Of a stretch of 64,000 nt of DNA, positions 55,163 to 62,988 are shown in pieces. The position numbers were made by a program, and so were the translations under genes. Positions within the stretch are counted from its first letter, which is position 1, and each line of letters opens with the position of its first letter. Source of the stretch: Arcobacter sp. F155. GTDB lineage: Bacteria > Campylobacterota > Campylobacteria > Campylobacterales > Arcobacteraceae. Location of the stretch: positions 186,001 to 250,000 of the forward strand of contig NZ_PDJU01000002.1 of NCBI RefSeq assembly GCF_004116455.1, read 5' to 3'. The notes beneath the pieces are model-generated. The model made no database searches and was not told where the DNA came from. It worked only from the letters and a program-made list of their open reading frames with translations.

Positions 55163-55297
55163 ATCTAACGTTTAGCTAAGGGGGGGGTGGCAAGTGATTT
55201 ATCCCGAAACTGATTTAGCATTTATAAGTTTTGATTCAATTTTGAGTTTGGCAAACAGCATAGCCTCTTGCCGTTCCTCTTGAGGGCTGTGTTAGGC
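55163..55297 (-). other. Integron attC recombination site
   Basis: On the minus strand the site starts with GCCTAAC (55297-55291, RYYYAAC) and ends with GTTAGAT (55169-55163, GTTRRRY), 135 bp apart. Inside, CCTCAAGAGG-type and CCCTTAGC-type arms and GGCAAG/CTTGCC pair, giving the usual folded attC. Size and the TCAAGAGG segment resemble Vibrio-type VCR sites. It follows the 72-residue gene, so the cassette is 55815-55169. A G8/C8 run lies in one arm. Confidence 0.8.
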
Positions 55298-55308
55298 TTT
55301 TCTTTGTA

Positions 55309-55527
55309 CTAATTATTTTTAATTTTCAACCAAATTGTTTTTACAAACACTAACAATAATCCAAGAGCTCCAAAAATTAAGCTAAAAAAGCCAAGTGGCA
55401 TAAACCAACTTTCTTGCAAAAAATTATTGTGATCAACAAATTGATAAAAATTAGTTTCAAGATAAAGAAAGATTATCCCTATGGTAAAAAGATTAACGCT
55501 AAATAATAATAATTTATTCTTTTTCAT
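55309..55527 (-). CDS. Small two-helix membrane protein in integron cassette
   Basis: The protein has 72 residues with hydrophobic helices at about 6-24 and 41-63, and a short basic tail. No family recognised; such small membrane proteins are common integron cassette products. Its start overlaps the preceding 93-residue gene by 14 bases. The attC site begins 12 bases after the stop. Confidence 0.6.
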   Translation of the reverse strand: MKKNKLLLFSVNLFTIGIIFLYLETNFYQFVDHNNFLQESWFMPLGFFSLIFGALGLLLVFVKTIWLKIKNN

Positions 55528-55795
55528 TTTTTTTCAGTTCGATATGTTCAACATAAATATGCAAAACATTACTTGCACTTGGCTTTACATTAAACACAGG
55601 GAATGTATTTTGTTCTTCATCTGCAGGGGTGATTATAGGTAAACCACCAAAATGATTTGATTGTGGATTCAAGTCTAACTCTATAATTTTATTTTCTGTT
55701 AATTCAATAACAATAGAATTAGCATCTATTTTATTTCTTGTTCCATCATCATTTATTGTAAATGCCTTATATTTCTTCATTTGAATATTCTCCAT
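55514..55795 (-). CDS. Hypothetical cassette protein
   Basis: The protein has 93 residues, soluble: FTINDDGTRNKIDANSIVIE near the start, then LNPQSNHFGGLPIITPADEE and a C-terminal LHIYVEHIELKK. It looks like a small beta-rich domain, but no family is recognised. First gene of the cassette, starting 14 bases after the cassette core GTTAGGC (55816-55810); there is no strong ribosome site. It overlaps the small membrane protein gene, so the pair moves together. Confidence 0.6.
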   Translation of the reverse strand: MENIQMKKYKAFTINDDGTRNKIDANSIVIELTENKIIELDLNPQSNHFGGLPIITPADEEQNTFPVFNVKPSASNVLHIYVEHIELKKNEKE

Positions 55796-55809
55796 TTTTT
55801 GGTTTTAGT

Positions 55810-56210
55810 GCCTAACTATTTATTGAATATATATTATAGATCAAAGAACCTAAAAATGAACAAATAACATGTACAAAAAGTGTTGTATATCAAAATATCT
55901 ACAAACACCTTAAATAAGGTATTTTTGTAGATGTTACTATAAAAAAACATTAGAGATTGAGATGTTTCTTAAATAAATTTTAAGTATATGATATGCTTTT
56001 AATGTATGTTTAATGTGGATATTTAGATGATAATAATACATAATGTATATTAAGGTGATATCGTAATTAACCTGCAAATGTTAAATATATTAAGAGGATT
56101 AATGTGGAAAGAAAATTGCTACAAAGATGAGTTACAAAGACAAGTTCAATAACCTGTAATATTTGGCACAAAATTTGACGAAGGGAGATTAAGTATGCTA
56201 AAATTTTAAG
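55810..56210 (-). repeat. Cassette platform repeat, copy 2 (attI-like with promoter)
   Basis: On the minus strand: conserved block 56210-56103, an unrelated insert of about 170 bases with a hairpin, a TATAAT-containing segment (about 55850-55820) and the core GTTAGGC at 55816-55810. It is related throughout, apart from the insert, to 42628-42400. It stands directly inside the right end of the element. No integrase gene lies beside either copy. Confidence 0.65.
55897..55932. terminator. Strong hairpin in platform copy 2
   Basis: ATCTACAAA (55897-55905) pairs with TTTGTAGAT (55924-55932) and ACCTTA with TAAGGT inside, leaving small bulges. It is absent from platform copy 1. It could shield the cassette promoter from transcripts entering from bcr. 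Confidence 0.45.
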
Positions 56211-56288
56211 ATTAAAAGTTTACAGAAATGTCATTTAATAGTAGATAGTCCTAAAATACGAGTAAATTTACACATAAATATAAGATTT

Positions 56289-56294
56289 GAATAG
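56289..56294. repeat. Right junction repeat GAATAG (attR core)
   Basis: Second copy of the 6-bp core; element sequence ends and bcr sequence (GACAGATG...) resumes in frame. TATAAGATTT just inside is the inverted partner of the left end. Confidence 0.85.
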
Positions 56295-57325
56295 GACAGA
56301 TGTTCTGGGGAAGAATCAGTGATATTATAGGAAGAAGAAATGTAGCGCTTATAGGACTTGTTATTTTTTCTATAGCTTCATACTTAATATCAAAGATAAC
56401 TCAAGATAGCCCAACTCAGTTTTTAGCATACAGAGCTTTACAAAGCTTTGGAGGAAGTGCTTGTTTTGCTGCAATCTTTGCAATTATCAGAGATACCTTT
56501 GATGGAGTAAAACTTGGACGAGCTTATAGTTATCTAAACGGTTCTTTAGCGATTATTCCCGTATCTGCTCCACTTATTGGGGCTTTTATTTTAGAAACAA
56601 ACTCTTGGCAATATGTATTTACTCTGTTTTCTATTATTGGTTTATGTAGTATTGTTTGGACTTATCTTTTTACAGCAGAGACTTTAGTAAAAAGTAAAAA
56701 AGATGATATCTTAGAAAAGCAGTCAACAATAGAAGTATACAAAAGTGTAGTGACAAATAAAAACTTTGTACTATATCTTAGTCTTACACTTGTTGGTTTT
56801 CTTGGGTTTATGTTCTTTTTAACTATTGCACCTTTATATTTGATTGGGTATTTAGGTGTATCAAAAGTATCATTTGGTTGGATGTTTATGCTTATAGCTT
56901 TTGTTTTTATGATTGGTAGTTTTACTGTTCCTTTAGTTGTAGAAAAAATAGGAATAAAAAACACAGTAAGTATTGGTATCTTATTTTATACTTTTGGAGG
57001 AGTATTAATCTTTGCTCTTTCATCTTTTGGTATTTGGCAAACATATGTTTTACCTATGGCTATTATCGCTGTAGGTTGTACTATTTTTGTAAGTGCTTGC
57101 CCTGCTTTTGCACTAGAAGACTTTAAAGAAAATGCAGGAACAGCATCGGGTCTATTTTCAGCACTAAACTTTGGGCTTTCTTCTATGGGAGCTACTTATT
57201 TAGCAACTGTTATAAACCTATCTTCAGCAAGGGATATTTCCCTTATTTATATCGTAATTGGTACGCTAGTTATACTGACATATTTTTCTTATAGTTTTTA
57301 CAAAAACAAAAACATTGCAAAATGA
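56294..57325 (+). pseudogene. Bcr/CflA-type MFS efflux gene, 3' part (interrupted)
   Basis: Encodes helices 3-12: GQMFWGRISDIIGRRNVALIGL (helix 2-3 loop with the G-x-x-x-D-x-x-G-R-R motif, first part) and on to the end, 343 codons. An ATG at 56300 could initiate 341 residues, but the first two helices would be missing and no ribosome site is apparent, so the protein is unlikely to work. With the element removed it joins the 5' part at 33683 without any frame change. Confidence 0.9.
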
Positions 57326-57388
57326 AATACTTTTAAGTAAGCAGAGTTTTTATTGATATACTTTCAAAATATAAAATGAAAGGATATC

Positions 57389-57508
57389 ATGGAGACTTAT
57401 GCTTATTATCTACTAGCGTTACTGATAGGAATAAGTGCTTTCACCTCTTTTAAAAGAAGAAATAAAAAAAGATGGAAAGACGAAAGAAAAATAGACTTCC
57501 TAAAATAA
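57389..57508 (+). CDS. Small single-helix membrane protein
   Basis: A 39-residue frame with GAAAGGA six bases before the ATG. One hydrophobic helix (about 4-20, YAYYLLALLIGISAFTS) is followed by a strongly basic tail (FKRRNKKRWKDERK). It reads like a real short membrane peptide. It lies between bcr and ldh on the same strand. No family recognised. Confidence 0.5.
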   Translation: METYAYYLLALLIGISAFTSFKRRNKKRWKDERKIDFLK

Positions 57509-57563
57509 CTTTTCCTTAAAATTATCTAGCTACAATTCAAATAAAAAACAAAAGGTTTTTCAT

Positions 57564-58511
57564 ATGTCAAGTCTTACAAAAATAGGTGTAATTGGTGCAG
57601 GAAATGTAGGTGCAGCTATTGTAAATGCTTTAGTTCTTAGAAATGTTGGAAAAGAGATTGTTCTTTTCAATAGAGACAAAGACAAAGCAATAGCAGAAGC
57701 TATGGATATAGATGACACTATTCCACTACTTTCAGAGATGACTGTAAAAGCTACAAATGATTATAAAGACTTAGCTAAGTGTAGTATTGTAGCTATTACA
57801 GTAGGAGCTAGACAAAAAGAAGGTGAGACAAGATTAGAACTTCTTGATAGAAATGCAAAAATCATAAAAGATATAATCAAAAACCTTGATAAATACGTGC
57901 CAAATGCTGTTTTAGTTATGGTATCAAATCCTGTTGATATTCTTACAAGAGTTGCACAAGAAGCAAGTAAAAGAGACTCTAACAAGATTTTTGGTTCAGG
58001 AACACTTTTAGATACTTCAAGATTAAGATTTCAAGTTGGAAAAGAGTTAAATGTAAATAGAAAAAATGTTCATGTTCATGTTATAGGTGAGCATGGAGAT
58101 AGTGAGTTTGCTGTTTGGTCAAATGCAATAATTGGTTCAATCAAACTAAAAAATTTCCCTCTTCCAAAGGGTTTGAAATTAGAGCAACTAAAAAAGAATA
58201 CTATGCAAATAGTAAAAAATAGAGCCTATGAGATTATCCAAAGAAAAGGATATACAAACTTTGGGGTTGCAGTTGCTGTTGCAAAACTTATTCAAAGTGT
58301 TATTCGAGATGAAAAGAAAATATTCTCTGTATCAGTAAAAGCAAATAAAGAGTACAACCTAGAAAAAGGAACTGTTCTTAGTCTTCCTTGTACAATTGGA
58401 AGTAAAGGTGTTGAATATAGACTAAATGTCTCTTTAAATAAAGAAGAAAAAGTTCTACTTCTAAAAGCCTCTAAAAGTTTAGGTGAAGCATACAAAAAAA
58501 TCAAAGCATAA
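57564..58511 (+). CDS. ldh: L-lactate dehydrogenase
   Basis: The protein has 315 residues with the NAD loop IGAGNVGAAIV, catalytic-loop GARQKEGETR, LDTSRLRF (Asp/Arg) and IGEHGDSEF (catalytic His). In the substrate-specificity loop the key position is Gln (ARQK), as in lactate dehydrogenases; malate dehydrogenases have Arg there. It interconverts pyruvate and L-lactate with NAD(H). It is a single-gene unit ending in a hairpin shared with azlD. Confidence 0.88.
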   Translation: MSSLTKIGVIGAGNVGAAIVNALVLRNVGKEIVLFNRDKDKAIAEAMDIDDTIPLLSEMTVKATNDYKDLAKCSIVAITVGARQKEGETRLELLDRNAKIIKDIIKNLDKYVPNAVLVMVSNPVDILTRVAQEASKRDSNKIFGSGTLLDTSRLRFQVGKELNVNRKNVHVHVIGEHGDSEFAVWSNAIIGSIKLKNFPLPKGLKLEQLKKNTMQIVKNRAYEIIQRKGYTNFGVAVAVAKLIQSVIRDEKKIFSVSVKANKEYNLEKGTVLSLPCTIGSKGVEYRLNVSLNKEEKVLLLKASKSLGEAYKKIKA

Positions 58512-58526
58512 GCCAAAAGGCTTATG
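58507..58526. terminator. Shared hairpin between ldh and azlD
   Basis: CATAAGCC-AAAA-GGCTTATG, a perfect 8-bp stem that includes both stop codons of the convergent genes. No T-tract follows on either side, so termination may be weak. Confidence 0.55.
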
Positions 58527-58839
58527 TCATATAGTTTCTAAAAAGAGCTATAAATAAAATAGAAACACACATAGAAAGAAGAACATTATTTGTTCTATAC
58601 ATAATCAAAACAATAAGTAAACTTGCGATTACTCCAGCAACTCCTTCTTTTATAATACTTGGAAAAACCAAGGCTAAAAGTAAAGTAGAAGGAAGATAGT
58701 CTAAAAATAGTTCTATCTTTTTGTTTTTTGATAACTTACTTGAAAGAAGAATTCCAAAAACCCTTAAACTATAAGTTCCCAATGCAACTAAAAATATTAT
58801 AGCTAAGGCACTAAATGTAAAACTATCCATATCTTTCAT
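58522..58839 (-). CDS. azlD: AzlD family branched-chain amino-acid transport subunit
   Basis: The protein has 105 residues with about four hydrophobic segments; FLVALGTYSLRVFGILLSSK and DYLPSTLLLALVFPSI are AzlD-like. It forms an exporter with AzlC for branched-chain amino acids or analogues. It overlaps azlC by 17 bases. Confidence 0.85.
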   Translation of the reverse strand: MKDMDSFTFSALAIIFLVALGTYSLRVFGILLSSKLSKNKKIELFLDYLPSTLLLALVFPSIIKEGVAGVIASLLIVLIMYRTNNVLLSMCVSILFIALFRNYMT

Positions 58840-59506
58840 CCTTTGAAAAAACTACAGCTGAAAAAGCACCTAAAATAGCTGCTAAAACTATATATATTTT
58901 TCCATCTATTAACTGCTCAAAAGCAAAAGCACTTACAATAGTTATAAGCCAAGGAATAATATTTTCTTTTCCTTTATACATACTAATAGCTAGAGCTAAA
59001 AAGATTGCAATAAAGGCAAAGTCTAAACCGTATTTTTCTGGACTTTGAATAAAATCACCTAAAAAATATCCAAGGGAAGTTCCTGCAAACCAAACTGAAA
59101 AAATACAAACTCCTCCACCCAATAAAAACATAGGAGTAATACTTTCTTGTTTTAATCTTTGCATTGTAATAGCCCAACACTCATCAGTCACAAAGTGCAT
59201 ATATTTAAATTTTTGAGTTTTACTTGTGCCTACAAAAAGAGTATTCAATGAAGCAGTAACTAAAAAATATCGAAGATTTACAAGAAGTGCTGCAATCGTC
59301 ACTCCAATAATATCAAGAGTTGTATTCCACATATCTACAATTACAAATTGAGAAGAACCTGCAAAAATAAAGATATTCATCAAAGCTAATTGGTAAAACT
59401 CAATATCTTTTTGAACACAAAGTACACCTAAAACTGCACCGTAAGCAAAAACACTAATTCCAATTGGAAGATTAGCTATAAATCCGTTTCTAAAATTTTT
59501 ATCCAT
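58823..59506 (-). CDS. azlC: AzlC family branched-chain amino-acid exporter subunit
   Basis: The protein has 227 residues and five to seven helices, with the family segment LPIGISVFAYGAVLGVLC at the start, IFAGSSQFVIVDMW near residue 48 and VTDECWAITMQR near 105. It is the larger partner of AzlD. The AraC gene upstream on the same strand (46-base gap) is the likely regulator. Confidence 0.88.
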   Translation of the reverse strand: MDKNFRNGFIANLPIGISVFAYGAVLGVLCVQKDIEFYQLALMNIFIFAGSSQFVIVDMWNTTLDIIGVTIAALLVNLRYFLVTASLNTLFVGTSKTQKFKYMHFVTDECWAITMQRLKQESITPMFLLGGGVCIFSVWFAGTSLGYFLGDFIQSPEKYGLDFAFIAIFLALAISMYKGKENIIPWLITIVSAFAFEQLIDGKIYIVLAAILGAFSAVVFSKDERYG

Positions 59507-59552
59507 AAAAGAATATTATCAAAGAAAGAAATTATTGTCTTGTATGAAATTG

Positions 59553-60389
59553 CTAATTAAAAAACTTTTTGTATTCCCCAGGAGTTAAGCCCATGATAGA
59601 TTTAAATCTTCTATTTAAATGGCTTTGGTCATTGAAGCCACAAATATGCGCTGTATTTGTAAGACTTTCACCTTTTTGAAGTAACTCTTTTGCTTTTTCT
59701 ATTCTTTTTAGCATAAGGTAATTATGGGGAGAAAGAAAAGTTTTGTCCTTGAAAGTTCTTAGAAAATGGTATTTTGATACATCTAAAGCATCTGAGATAT
59801 CATCTAAGTTTAAATCTAAATGGTAGTTTTCACTCATAAACTCTTTTGCTTTTTTTATCATTGATTGATGATTTGAAATATTTTTGTCAATACTGTATTT
59901 TACGTTTTTTGAGACTAAACTTTTAACAGAATCTAAAAGCTCACACTCAAAATCTAAGTTAGAAAGATATTGATTTTCACTAAAGTTTAGTATCTTCAAA
60001 AATCTACTTGAAAGCTCTTTATCAAAATAAGCACCTTCTTTAAAATATAGTTCACTTGTATGAAAGTTTTCATTTACAAGCTCTTTAAATAAATTTGGTT
60101 TTAAATAGATTGAATAAAGAGTATAGTCTTTATGGTAAAAAGTTTGACAAGCATGGGTTTCATCAGGATTTACACTAACAATAGTAGAACTATCTAAGCT
60201 CTTTTTTTCACCATCAACAAATGCATCCATATGTCCATTTTGGATTAGTCCAATAGTATAGTCTTCGTGAACATGCTTATCAAAACCGTAGTTTAGAAAA
60301 TAAGCCTTATGAAAAGTAATGTCATCACTAAACTTTGGTTTCCAAATTTTAGTTTGAAAAGCAGTGTCTTGATTTTTTGCCATATGCAA
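59553..60389 (-). CDS. AraC family transcriptional regulator (host copy)
   Basis: The protein has 278 residues, or 276 from the third codon. An N-terminal cupin effector domain (YGFDKHVHEDYTIGLIQNG; NPDETHACQTF) precedes a two-HTH DNA-binding domain (LDDISDALDVSKYHFLRTFK; AHICGFNDQSHLNRRFKSI). It lies directly before azlCD and probably controls their expression in response to an amino acid. It shares a domain plan and HTH residues (SKYHF, GFNDQSH) with the element's AraC gene at 51831. Confidence 0.88.
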   Translation of the reverse strand: MHMAKNQDTAFQTKIWKPKFSDDITFHKAYFLNYGFDKHVHEDYTIGLIQNGHMDAFVDGEKKSLDSSTIVSVNPDETHACQTFYHKDYTLYSIYLKPNLFKELVNENFHTSELYFKEGAYFDKELSSRFLKILNFSENQYLSNLDFECELLDSVKSLVSKNVKYSIDKNISNHQSMIKKAKEFMSENYHLDLNLDDISDALDVSKYHFLRTFKDKTFLSPHNYLMLKRIEKAKELLQKGESLTNTAHICGFNDQSHLNRRFKSIMGLTPGEYKKFFN

Positions 60390-60459
60390 TTATATACTAT
60401 TTTTAGAAGTTTTTATTGTACCAGATTGCTATTAGGGAAGATTTTCCCTAATAATTGAT

Positions 60460-60807
60460 TTATGGTAATAGGTCTTTACTTAGATTTTGTCTTCTTGAAG
60501 CCTTATCAGGAGCATAGTTTTTCTCTAAATAGTCTAAAATAGTCTTTTCAGTTTGTGCATCAAACTGCCATAACCCTTGAGAATCTTGCATCCATCTAAT
60601 CATATCAAGCCAAGTTTGTCTATCACCTCTTTGTAAAGTAATAAACTTAGCACTATGACAAACTGTACAGTTTGCTCTAACTACTTCCATTCCAGAATCA
60701 ATAATAAGTCCTGTCTCTTTATCATATTGCTTTTCAGCTGCAAAAGAAAAAGAAGAAAGAAGTGTAAGTAGCCCTAGGGCTACAAAAGTTTTTTTGAATA
60801 ATTTCAT
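60460..60807 (-). CDS. sorB: Sulfite dehydrogenase cytochrome c subunit
   Basis: The protein has 115 residues. A Sec signal (about 1-23, ending SFSFA) and a single haem c site CTVCH at residues 47-51; a C-terminal Met (DMIRWMQD) may be the axial ligand. It accepts electrons from the molybdenum subunit SorA in the periplasm and passes them to the cytochrome c pool. It starts 10 bases after sorA. Confidence 0.88.
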   Translation of the reverse strand: MKLFKKTFVALGLLTLLSSFSFAAEKQYDKETGLIIDSGMEVVRANCTVCHSAKFITLQRGDRQTWLDMIRWMQDSQGLWQFDAQTEKTILDYLEKNYAPDKASRRQNLSKDLLP

Positions 60808-60817
60808 TTAAAACTCC

Positions 60818-62134
60818 TTACACTACTAATACAGCTATTCTATGGCAAGCATTATTTAAATAACCTCTTGGGTTCCAACCTGGTAAAATCATTGGTTGTT
60901 TAACACCATTTGAGTCCATAGCTCTTGCCCAAACTTCATAATAACCAGTTTTAGGGAACTTAACTGATGCTTCCCATGATTGCCAAGCAAGTCTGTTTAG
61001 TGGTTTATTTAACTTCTTAACTTTTTTCCATGTTGCTCCAAAGTCAATTGAAACTTCCATTTGTGTTACTTCTAAATCACCTGCCCAAGCTTTTCCATTG
61101 AATTTAAACTTCTTATTTAACTCATGTCTTACACCTGATTTAGGGAAAGTAATCAATGACTTAACAGGCATTGATTCAATAATTTCCATATCTTCATCGG
61201 CTACTTTTGTTCCAGGAGCAACTGGATTTTTAGGTACTCTATAAGATTGTCCATTCATTTTCTTACCATCATGAACTCTATCTCTAATAACAATCTTTTT
61301 AAGCCATTTTCCAGATACAGAGGCAGGCCATCCACCAACTACTAATCTTAAAGGATAACCATTATATAAAGGAATATCTTCGCCTTCATATGCCCAAGCG
61401 ATTAAAGACTCATCTTCTAAAGCTTTTTCCATTGGAGCACCTCTTGAGATAACCTCTTTTGTTGGGTCACCACTTAAGTGAGTATCTCTTCCATAATATC
61501 CAATATAAACAGCATCTTTTTTAATACCACAATACTCAAGAACATCTCTTAATCTAACACCAGTCCATCTACCACAACCTATAGCACCAGTTGTCCATTG
61601 ATTTCCTTTTGCTGGAGGATTAACTTCTTTTCTACCATTTCCACCACACTCTAATTGTAAAGCATAAGTATAGTGTTTAAACTTCTCTTTTAACTCTTTT
61701 AGTGTAAATGTTGTAGGTTTTTCACAGCTTTCTCCTGCAATTTCTAAAGTCCACTCATCTGGATTTTCTGTTTTCTTTGGAGGAACACCATTATTTCTAA
61801 TAAAGAAGTGTTTTCCAGGTGTAAATTCATCATTTAATAAATGTGGCGGTGTTTCTGCATTTACAGGTCTATCATTTAGATAAACTAATCCATCTTTTCC
61901 TTCTATTTTAAAAGGTTCAGTTGAATCAGCTAATGCAGCAGGAATAAGACCAGATGGCATATTTGAACCAAAAGGTATATTTGAACCAACCATTGCAGCC
62001 ATTGCTAAAATAGAAGATTTTTTTAAGAACCCTCTTCTTGACTCATCGCTTTCTCTCCCAAATATATCTAAATCACTTTTTACTGGATCATTATAATAAG
62101 CTTCATGAAGCCCAATTTCTTTTTTTTCTTTCAT
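60818..62134 (-). CDS. sorA: Sulfite dehydrogenase molybdopterin subunit
   Basis: The protein has 438 residues from the ATG at 62134 (AAAGGA upstream). Twin-arginine signal SRRGFLKKSSILAMAAM near residue 32 (export of a folded Mo protein). The sulfite oxidase-type Mo domain has the Mo-ligand Cys in LQLECGGNGRKEVNPP and later RLVVGGWPASVSGKWLKKI; a C-terminal dimerisation domain follows. It oxidises sulfite to sulfate, feeding SorB. The 11-codon upstream extension opens in a region without a ribosome site. Confidence 0.9.
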   Translation of the reverse strand: MKEKKEIGLHEAYYNDPVKSDLDIFGRESDESRRGFLKKSSILAMAAMVGSNIPFGSNMPSGLIPAALADSTEPFKIEGKDGLVYLNDRPVNAETPPHLLNDEFTPGKHFFIRNNGVPPKKTENPDEWTLEIAGESCEKPTTFTLKELKEKFKHYTYALQLECGGNGRKEVNPPAKGNQWTTGAIGCGRWTGVRLRDVLEYCGIKKDAVYIGYYGRDTHLSGDPTKEVISRGAPMEKALEDESLIAWAYEGEDIPLYNGYPLRLVVGGWPASVSGKWLKKIVIRDRVHDGKKMNGQSYRVPKNPVAPGTKVADEDMEIIESMPVKSLITFPKSGVRHELNKKFKFNGKAWAGDLEVTQMEVSIDFGATWKKVKKLNKPLNRLAWQSWEASVKFPKTGYYEVWARAMDSNGVKQPMILPGWNPRGYLNNACHRIAVLVV

Positions 62135-62254
62135 TACATATCCTTTAGTACTTTTATATGTGTGCATTTTATTTTAAGACTATTGAGATTTTATGAAGAA
62201 ATTATTAAGAAATTGTCAAGATAAAATCTTCATACTTTCTTAACAATACAATTG

Positions 62255-62260
62255 TATAAT
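62255..62260 (+). promoter_or_regulatory. Probable promoter of the two-component operon
   Basis: TATAAT on the plus strand, 41 bases before the response regulator ATG. The 160-base gap to sorA contains several TTAAGAA/TTCTTAA-like words (near 62203-62243) that could be regulator sites for either side. Confidence 0.45.
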
Positions 62261-62301
62261 CACGAGAAGTACACTATAGTTAAATAAAAATTGAGTATTA
62301 A

Positions 62302-62988
62302 ATGAAAAAAAATATATTGATAATAGAAGATGAAGAATCTATTGTACACTTTATAAAAAATAGACTTGATTCTAAAGTTTATAATGTGGATATTGCCCTA
62401 GATGGGAAAAGTGCTTTAGAGTTTATAAAAGCAAAAGAGTATGACCTTGTTACCTTAGATATTATGCTTCCACATGTAGATGGTTTTACACTTTGTAACT
62501 CAATAAGAAATCAGTCTAAAAAAACACTTATTATTATGATAAGTGCTTTAGATACAGAGGATTTTAAAACAAAAGGTTATAACTATGGGATTGATGATTA
62601 TATAGCCAAACCTTTTTCTGCAAAAGAGTTATCACTTAAAATAAAATCACTTTTAAAAAGAAGAGATGAACTAATTGTTTCTAAAAATCAAGAAGAGACA
62701 AGTAGTATTGTTGTAAATGATGAGGCAAAAGAAATCTCTATAAATAACTTCATAGTTGACTTCACACCTAGTGAATATTTTATTCTTTCTGTTTTTACAA
62801 ATAATAAAAACAGAGTATATTCAAGACAAGAGTTAGCTCAACTGATTTATGACAACTACTTAGGTGAAATTGATGATAGAGGAATTGATAGTCATATTTG
62901 TAATATAAGAAAAAAGATATCTCTTCATCACAATAAAAATATAATTAAAACAATTAGAGGAATAGGATATAAAATAGATGAAAATTAA
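62302..62988 (+). CDS. OmpR-family response regulator
   Basis: The protein has 228 residues. Receiver domain: IIEDEES acidic pocket, Asp53 in TLDIMLPHVDG, Ser/Ala region IMISA and Lys in YIAKPFS. Winged-helix output: FTPSEYFILSVF, RVYSRQELAQLIY, DSHICNIRKKI and TIRGIGYKI. It overlaps the kinase gene by 11 bases. Divergent from sorAB, so these could be its targets; inference from position only. Confidence 0.93.
   Translation: MKKNILIIEDEESIVHFIKNRLDSKVYNVDIALDGKSALEFIKAKEYDLVTLDIMLPHVDGFTLCNSIRNQSKKTLIIMISALDTEDFKTKGYNYGIDDYIAKPFSAKELSLKIKSLLKRRDELIVSKNQEETSSIVVNDEAKEISINNFIVDFTPSEYFILSVFTNNKNRVYSRQELAQLIYDNYLGEIDDRGIDSHICNIRKKISLHHNKNIIKTIRGIGYKIDEN

Larger units (their letters stand above)
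33888..56294 (+). mobile_element. 22.4-kb integrative element of Tn554/SE (multi-tyrosine-recombinase) type
   Basis: The element has 22,407 bp counting one copy of the 6-bp core. Evidence: it splits a bcr gene exactly, its ends share GAATAG, an 8-bp inverted repeat lies two bases inside each core, and a four-gene recombinase operon lies at the left end reading inward. Tn554-family elements and strand-biased circularizing elements (SEs) also keep 6-bp cores and carry such operons at one end. Cargo includes a nuclease, cassette-like genes, TRAP/two-component genes, exporters and a resolvase. No conjugation genes are present. Confidence 0.85.

Noticed and set aside
56162-56180. TTTGGCAC…TTTGAC as sigma54 promoters (also near 42586 and 28664)
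   Set aside because: The GG-to-GA spacing differs in the three places (10, 8 and 9) and the -12 GC is GA, so it does not fit sigma54; at least two copies belong to the platform repeat.
56300-57325. A complete MFS gene starting at ATG 56300
   Set aside because: It lacks the first two helices and a ribosome site, and the missing part is found in frame at 33683-33887.
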